Source: Tetrapyrgos nigripes
Taxonomy: Eukaryota > Basidiomycota > Agaricomycetes > Agaricales > Campanellaceae
Length of the DNA: 64,000 nt
Assembly: GCA_013368315.1 (NCBI GenBank)
Contig: JAACJM010000165.1
Location: 1-64,000 of the forward strand
Direction: 5' to 3'
Shown here: positions 57,825-64,000 of the stretch, piece by piece
Position numbering within the stretch: position 1 is the stretch's first letter
Layout: every line of letters begins with the position of its first letter
Notes under the pieces: model-generated
Told to the model about the DNA's origin: nothing
The model's input: the letters and a program-made list of their open reading frames with translations, nothing else
Databases searched by the model: none
Made by a program: the position numbers and the translations under genes

Positions 57825-60257
57825 ATGACAATAGACGAACAGGAAATTTCTTCTACTCCCCCTACCCTCAACCACGATGCTAAGGAAGACGCATCTAATG
57901 AAAAGGATGCGCCGCCGCAGAATGACGATCCCTCCAATCTGGACGAGTCTGGCAACAAACACGATATGAGGTTCTGGTTGGTATTTGTAGCTCTGTGTTT
58001 CTCGCTTCTACTGGCAGCCTTGGACTCGGTGTGTCGTAAATGCTCCTCTTCTTGTTGACGTATCTCATAGATGAGGTAGGGCGGCGTCGGGACTGCAGCA
58101 CCCACCATCATACACCAGCTCCACGGCAGTGAATTCACTTGGGTCGCCTCAGCATACAATCTGGCCTCCGCTGCTGTATTGCCCCTCAGCGGAAATTTAG
58201 CCGAAGTATTCGGGAGAAAGATAGTTCTCTTGTGCTTCCTTTTTACCTTTGGTACTGGATCTGCTATTGCAGGCGCAGCTCCGTCGATGACGGTCTTAAT
58301 TGTGGGAAGAGGTGCTCCTTTTACTTTTTTTCTCTGCATAAGCCGATGGCTGATATTTTTACTTTGGAGTCAGCTGTTCAGGGCCTCGGTGGCGGCGGTA
58401 TCCAGTCGTTGACGTACATCGTAGTCGCCGATTTGGTTCCTCTGCGCACTCGCGGTCTCTTCAACGGAATAATTGGGCTGTAAGTCATCCCAGAGTCAAA
58501 TGATTGCCTCACCCCTCAGCTTACTTTGTATAAGGATGTGGACGTTCGGAATCATAGCTGGCCCTTTTATTGCGGGTTTGCTCTCAGAAGACGTGTCATG
58601 GAGGTGGTTGTTCTGTGTGTTTCTTCAAATAGCAGGAATAGAGGCAGTAGTAGCTGACCATTTTCATCAGACCTGAACTTGCCTCTTTGCGGCATCGCCA
58701 TTGTGATAGTCATGCGTTTTCTTGCCGTCAGTATTCCTCGAGACAGCATCAAAGACAAGTTAAGGAAGATTGATTGGATGTAAGCGTATAGCCTTTAAAC
58801 GCTTTCACGGCGTTCTAATGCACATATATAGTGGAAACATTCTTATTATCTCGTCTGCAACGGCTTGTATGATTGGTCTGACTTGGGGCGGGGTGAAATA
58901 CAGCTGGACGTCTCCCCGTGTTCTAGCACCCCTCTTGATCGGCGTCGTTGGGCTTTGTCTTGCGGCTCTGTATGAATATCGCTATGCTTCTCATCCCACT
59001 GTAAGTATATGCTTATCTTAGTTCAGCGCTTCTCTTGAGTCTTATTGACATGGTACACACCTAGATCCCTCCTGTCATCGTGTCCAATAAAAGCAGTCTT
59101 GTTGGGTAGGTGTATTTCTCTGTTGCGAGGCTATGTTGGAAATTAATGACGACTCCCTAGATATTTTGCCTCTTTCATACACGGCGTTATTATCATGAAC
59201 ATTGGATGTGAGTGATGTTACTCCGTCATTGTGAGGAATATCGCTGACGGACCTCACCAGTCTATTTGTCTGTATTCGATTTCTTACTAGCGCGGCTCTT
59301 CCTGATGCTATTATTTTATTTTATACAGCCCAACCTGGTTTCAATCCGTCAAAGTCGCGTCACCTATTCTATCCGGCCTGTATTTCCTTCCCATGACAAT
59401 GACGATTTCTCCTTTTGGAATCGTCGAAGGAATCATCGTCGCAAAGACCGGTCGGTTTCGCGCCGTTGTAAGTTTTCGTTGCCTTGATCAACTTAATAGA
59501 GTATGTACTGACTCCTGAGCATGTCCGGTCCGCAGAATATCGTCGGATGGGTCGCTTTGCTCTTAGGGCTCGGCCTACTCACCTCTCTTCGGCTAACTAC
59601 GAGTATTGGAGTTATAGCAGTTTACCAACTTATCGTTGGTATTGGGCTGGGATTGCTATTCGCAACTACGGTTCGTAACACACTGAGTACTGGTCAATCA
59701 TTGTCACTAAAGGACTCACCCATCTCCAGTTCGTCGTTTTGGCTCCACTACCCATCACTGAGAACGCCTCAGCGTTAGCCTTACTTTCTTTCGTTCGCTC
59801 ATTCGCTCAGGTATTCACTTCAAATTTTGAAATGTGGTCGGGCTCGTCGTTGACTCTTGATTTATTCGTACAGGCATGGGGCGCCGCGATCACAGGCGCC
59901 ATCCTCCAAAACGGCTTACGTTCCAAGCTACCCTCTTCAGTCTTATCACAATTCCCTGAAGGAACAGACCTTGCTTATGGACTTATTCCACAAATCCCCA
60001 ACATGGAAGAACAACTCAAGACCGAGGTTCGTTCGGCGTTTTTGTATGGAATGCGTAACGCTTGGATCGTGATGGTGGTTTTGAGTGGTGTTGGATTTCT
60101 GAGCTCGATTTTGGTGAAGGATATGATCTTGAGCAATTCTACGCATAAGAAATGGAATTTGAAGCCGGGAGACTCGGAGGAGCCGAGATCCTCTTTGCTT
60201 GACGCTTTATTACTGCTTCATAGATCCGGGCCTAGGGGAAGTAGGTCAAAGAACTGA
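57825..60257 (+). CDS. MFS transporter, DHA2-like, 577 aa
   Basis: Thirteen exons fit exactly: 57825–58028, 58080–58311, 58374–58479, 58535–58614, 58671–58779, 58832–59000, 59065–59105, 59161–59207, 59261–59267, 59329–59467, 59536–59670, 59730–59810 and 59874–60257. They give 577 aa. Exon 9 is 7 nt (TCTATTT). After a 50-residue acidic lead come the MFS signatures RFWLVFVALCFSLLLAALDS, WVASAYNLASAAVLPLSGNL with AEVFGRK, and AVQGLGGGGIQSLTYIVVAD. WRWLFYLNLPLCG spans a junction. Later helices include GWVALLLGLGLLTSLRL and LAPLPITENASALALL. This fits 14-helix drug:H+ antiporters such as fungal toxin- or siderophore-type exporters. The substrate is unknown. Intact, with good splice sites except two weak donors (58312 GTGCTC, 59268 GTCTGT). 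Confidence 0.92.
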
Positions 60258-60402
60258 TTAAATACAGATCGACTAAGGTACACTCTTTCTACTAGCTATG
60301 GGTGTAAGATATATGTATATCAGTGGGGGGTACATTATACGAGTTTTTTACTCCAGTCGTCAGCGCACAACTGTCTGTATCCTTCGATTCAGAATCGTCC
60401 CA

Positions 60403-60700
60403 ATGGCCACGTCACAGGAGATTTGTTCGAAGAGGTTCAATGAGGGTGTTATGCATTCAGTAAGTTCTCAATTCCCTCATTTGTTGAACGATTGACAACA
60501 ATCGTCCACAGGAGGGCAGGAATGACGACTGGATTCGTACCGGTCCTGAGCAATTATTCTGTGATACAAAATAGTAAGTGCACTTACTCAGGCTCTTTAA
60601 CGAGTTTCTATTCATTTCTAGATCCAACTGCTCCCACGCCTCTCGAAGATATCGTCCTATTGACTGCTTGGTGGTCGGGCATTATATTGTGCCGAATCGG
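60403..60700 (+). pseudogene. relic resembling an adenylate-forming (ANL) enzyme
   Basis: Exon-like pieces 60403–60459 (MATSQEICSKRFNEGVMHS, GTAAGT donor) and 60512–60573 join to give EGRNDDWIRTGPEQLFCDTK. This resembles the hinge region of NRPS-like adenylate-forming enzymes, where '(G)RxDDW' is followed by a G and '(C)DTK…(I)ED'. The next piece (from 60622) contains LEDIVLLTAWW but the reading frame then fails: the splice produces TAA. No adenylation core lies upstream. It sits 145 bp after the MFS transporter. The assignment is by pattern memory of a short segment, so it is tentative. Confidence 0.3.
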
Positions 60701-61709
60701 CTAGTTGGACACGCAAGGAAGTTGGACAAAACGTCTAGCTCCTTCATCTTTATGTTTCTCCTCAAGATATTGGTATCGTTGTAAAGCTCACAGTGCCTGC
60801 TATCTAACGATGTAAAAAAAATCTATGCTGCATGCTATATATCTGGAGTATACTACTGATTTGTAAGGAAAGTGTGCAAAAAGCCATCCTCAACTGCGTG
60901 CTCACAGCTTATTCGTGAGAGCTAGTGTACACAGGTACATCCATGGCTCCTCTACTCTTATTTGTGGCTACAACGGAGGTGGTCTGATGGTTTGAACCCA
61001 TTCGCACGACCCAGACTGTTCTGTAGGACATGTCAGACCTCAAGTGTCCAACAACCGTGTGAATGTGGGGCTTAAATTATTCGCTGTAAAATATTCCTAG
61101 TTGACCACCTACTCTATGTGCACACATAAAAATTACACCAACAGATAGCCTTAGTCCATAGCTTCACAACGGTACCAAGGGGAAGGGAAAAGACCCATAT
61201 TTGAGTGGCAAGGTCAATGGCCAGCTTCGTAACGCATCCCCTCCATTCTCAGCAATATCAAAGTGCAACTTGTCATGGCCAACTTTGCTGCTCAGTACAG
61301 AGCTATGTTATACAGCTTTGTAAAATTACCAGTCTGAGTCACAAAAAATGAAGACGCCTGTTGTTCAGTGCTATGCTGCCGGCAAAACACGATAGATACA
61401 CGTGTCCTTCGTGTTATATATCCTTCAGTAACCTGAAGATAGTATGTCTTAGTCTGCTGCCAGTGCCAGCGAGCTGTCGATTTCGCTACAAAAGGACCCA
61501 TTCTTCCTTCCCGAATCCTCTTCCTTCGATACCCTTTGCAAACGGGATATCTGGCCAATCGATCAGGATCCAGGACACTCAACTCTACGCCGATTCTATT
61601 CGACTCTACAGTCATTTACGGCGTCGCCGACTATAAATCTTCCCACTGTTCCACCCATCATGTCTCCCGTTCTATCCCATATACAATCATCGCAACTGTC
61701 ACTCCTACC
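60701..61709. other. intergenic
   Basis: No gene is supported. A GGTTTGAACCC palindrome at about 60989 resembles a B-box core but has no matching A box or stem. Confidence 0.5.
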
Positions 61710-63915
61710 ATGCAAGATGAACCATTCTTTTTCCAACCGGGAACATCACCGTCTACACCCCTACCATCTCTAGAAGCTGTTCAGAAAGGCTTATTTCGCT
61801 CCAATAGTGCTAGCTGTAATATGGTCAAATTGACTGGAGGCACAGAAGTTTATGACCCTTCTCTCTCTCCATCGCCAACTCCACCAGTAGCAGCCAAGTT
61901 CCGGAGGAACAACACTGGAGGAGAACGAAATGCAGCGCGTAAAAATTTGTTGGACAGCTTGGGAGGAAGATTAAGGTTCAATCGAGATACAGACGGTGAA
62001 CAAGGCAGTGGAAACGATGAGATACACGCTTCTTCTCCTTCTCCAATTTTTCGACGACGCCGAAGACGGTACCGGTTTCGAAGAGGTTCTTCTGCTACCC
62101 CCAATCCGCCTGGCACTGATTCCAAATTCCAATTCACTACCCCAGATACACCCAATGTACCACCTACGCCTCTTCCCCTTCACGATCTACCACGCTCGGC
62201 AGCTCCCAATCACATTCGTAGTTCTCGTGGTCCTACATCAAATCCTATACCAAATTCCAGAGGCCCAACACCAAACCTACTATTTCTGTCGCGAGGCTCG
62301 ACTGGGCCGAGTCCAGTACCTCCTCCACGTGGACCCAGTCCTACATAGATACAGTTCTCATGATTCCCCTCAGCCATCTCCCTCTTTCATATCAGAACGA
62401 GACCGACCCGAGCCAACAAGGAGACGGAGCGTCGTTGTCGAAGAGGATAACCGAAATTATGACAACGGCTTTGACAATGAACGTGAATTAAGCTGGGTAG
62501 CTGACCCTGGTGCGTATACTTTTACTCTGCTATTTCAGATACTGTCCGATCCTGTCTAAAGTTCCGGTGATGCGTGCACTGCCATTCGACGAGGATGAAG
62601 AAGGCAACGATCCCGATGATGAATACGAAGAGCCGCCTTCTTCTTCCTCCTCGTCCTCCTCGTCCTCCTCTTCCACAAGATCCACCCCCGCTCCCTATCC
62701 TGCCACATCATCATCGCCTCTGTCACCCACTGGCCCCAAATACTTTGACGTGCAACCTGCATCATCTAGCGCAAGTCAGCTCCCCACGACACTTTCTGGT
62801 GTCAAGCAATGGCTGAGTAAGACCAAAGAGAAGCTATTCTCGTCTCAGAGTTCTTCTCCTTTAATATCGCCAACTGCATCAAATGGGCCCACGCGAAATG
62901 GCCAGGATGGGATGGAGGAACCATCCGTTTCTGATCTTCACAAGCAGTTGATTTCTTCCGATCAATTGGGAGCAGACTCCATGCCAACTACACCGTCAGT
63001 GCAAATGTGGTCTCGCTACAATCTCTTTCGACCGCGCCGCCTTGTAAACACCCGAACTCGTGCTCTCGTCGATATCTTGAACGACGCACCCATTCCACAT
63101 TATGCCATTCTCTCACACAGATGGGATCCTCAACAAGAGGCACCTTGGAAGAGTATACGGAGATTTCGACGAGCATACTACACCGGCAACTCAAGGAAAG
63201 ACCAGGCTACAAGAAGATCCTGAAGGCATGCGAGCAGGCTCGGAAGGATGGTCTCGGCTGGATCTGGATTGATACTTGTTGTATCAATAAAGAGGATCAC
63301 GACGATGTCGCGAGGAATATCCGGTTGATGTACGAATATTATCGGAATGCGAAGATTTGTTATGCGTTCTTGGCTGATGTGGGAGCAGGACGATCAGCCG
63401 ACGGCAGTTTCCTCAAGGATAATGTAGAAGAAAGTGATTGGTTTGGGAGAGGATGGACATTACAGGAGCTGCTAGCACCAAAGCAGCTGGTATTTTTCAG
63501 CAGGGATTGGGTCAATATAGGGAGCAGAGATTCACTTACAGACGTCATTTCGTTACGGGCGGGCATTCCAGAGTGGGTTATTGAAGGAAAGGTACCAGTG
63601 CAAGATGTTGATGTGGTCAAACGTTTATGTTGGTCGGTAAATCAGCGAACGACGAAACCAGAAGATCAAGCGTATTGCTTGTTAGGTATTCTAGGTGTCT
63701 CCATGGAACCATCCTACGGCGAAGGAGTCAAAAAAGCCTTTGACCGGCTACAACAGATTTTGATTCGGAGGTACCCGCACTGTAGGAGAGCCCTTGATGG
63801 CGTTGGCGATCTCTATTCGTTACTGACGAATTGGAGCCTCACTTCGAGGGTTATGGTTGACGAGCTAGATTTCGATTCTAGCTATGCTTCAGCTTCCGAA
63901 ACCGAGATTGAGTAA
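61710..63915 (+). pseudogene. HET-domain gene with Ser-rich N-terminus, frameshifted
   Basis: The ATG at 61710 reads MQDEPFFFQPGTSP, then a conserved-looking GLFRSNSASCNMVKLTGG and NAARKNLLDSLGGRL, then a basic, Pro-rich linker with SRGPT repeats. Near 62345 the frame changes (…RGPSPT to YSSHDSPQPSPSFISERD). An intron (donor GTGCGT at about 62513, acceptor TCTAAAG at about 62561) leads to ADPVPVMRALPF and a long Ser run. A HET domain follows, starting PRRLVNTRTRALVDI and PHYAILSHRW. Near 63138–63142 one base is missing: GAG-GC-ACC in place of an expected GAGGTCACC. Beyond it the domain continues (EEYTEISTS, LGWIWIDTCCINKEDHDD, GRGWTLQELLAP, EDQAYCLLGILGVSM) to a stop at 63915. It is a close paralogue of the HET part at 37.5–38.4 kb. 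Confidence 0.7.
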
Positions 63916-64000
63916 ATAAACATAGGTACTGAGTCCTCTGTTACATCGAAAAATGTACGCTTTGTAGCTGGTATCCAAAAGAACCTCGAACAACAAGTAT

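Noticed and set aside
60980..61020. Possible tRNA gene at a GGTTTGAACCC word
   Set aside because: There is no matching A box, anticodon arm or acceptor stem on either strand.

Overview
The window looks like a nuclear contig of a basidiomycete fungus, most likely a mushroom-forming agaricomycete. The genes are split by many short GT–AG introns of about 50–75 nt. They include families typical of Agaricomycetes: F-box/LRR-like proteins, a DUF6534 membrane protein, HET-domain proteins, an RCK/Ime2-type kinase, a PRM10/ThrE-like membrane protein and a small secreted protein. There are no bacterial operons, rRNA genes or CRISPR arrays. Gene models were built by hand from reading frame, splice signals and family knowledge; exon coordinates are given wherever frame and splice sites agree.

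Layout. 0–9 kb: a short unknown gene, a hairpin-rich gene-poor stretch, a conserved 205-aa protein (4.7–5.4 kb) and a small secreted protein (7.8–8.5 kb). 9–15 kb: a decayed F-box gene, an 886-bp terminal-inverted-repeat element carrying a tRNA-like segment, and an intact 700-aa HET protein. 15–24 kb: a 1031-aa Ser-rich protein on the minus strand, a broken SIR2/sirtuin gene and a BTB-like gene. 24–31 kb: two proteins sharing an 'NVVG…HHHH' module, flanking a TUDOR-fold protein and a secreted deaminase-fold protein, then a gene with a homopolymer frameshift. 32–34.5 kb: an intact 13-exon homogentisate 1,2-dioxygenase. 35–40 kb: a kinase relic with every catalytic motif eroded, a zinc-finger–HET protein and a frameshifted F-box gene. 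43.9–48.7 kb: a 1424-aa PRM10/ThrE-family protein. 49–51 kb: a second intact HET gene. 51.8–55.6 kb: a DUF6534 protein and a single-pass membrane protein, tail to tail. 57.8–60.3 kb: an intact 13-exon MFS transporter followed by a relic resembling an adenylate-forming enzyme. 61.7–63.9 kb: another HET gene with two frameshifts.

How it fits together. Housekeeping or metabolic genes (HGD, MFS, PRM10-like) are intact, while several genes from expandable accessory families carry stops or single-base frameshifts. Four HET-domain genes in two paralogous pairs, two short proteins with a shared N-terminal module and a decaying kinase suggest a fast-evolving non-self-recognition or accessory neighbourhood. 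This is inferred from gene content, not shown by any functional signal. Whether the small indels are real or assembly errors cannot be decided from the sequence alone.
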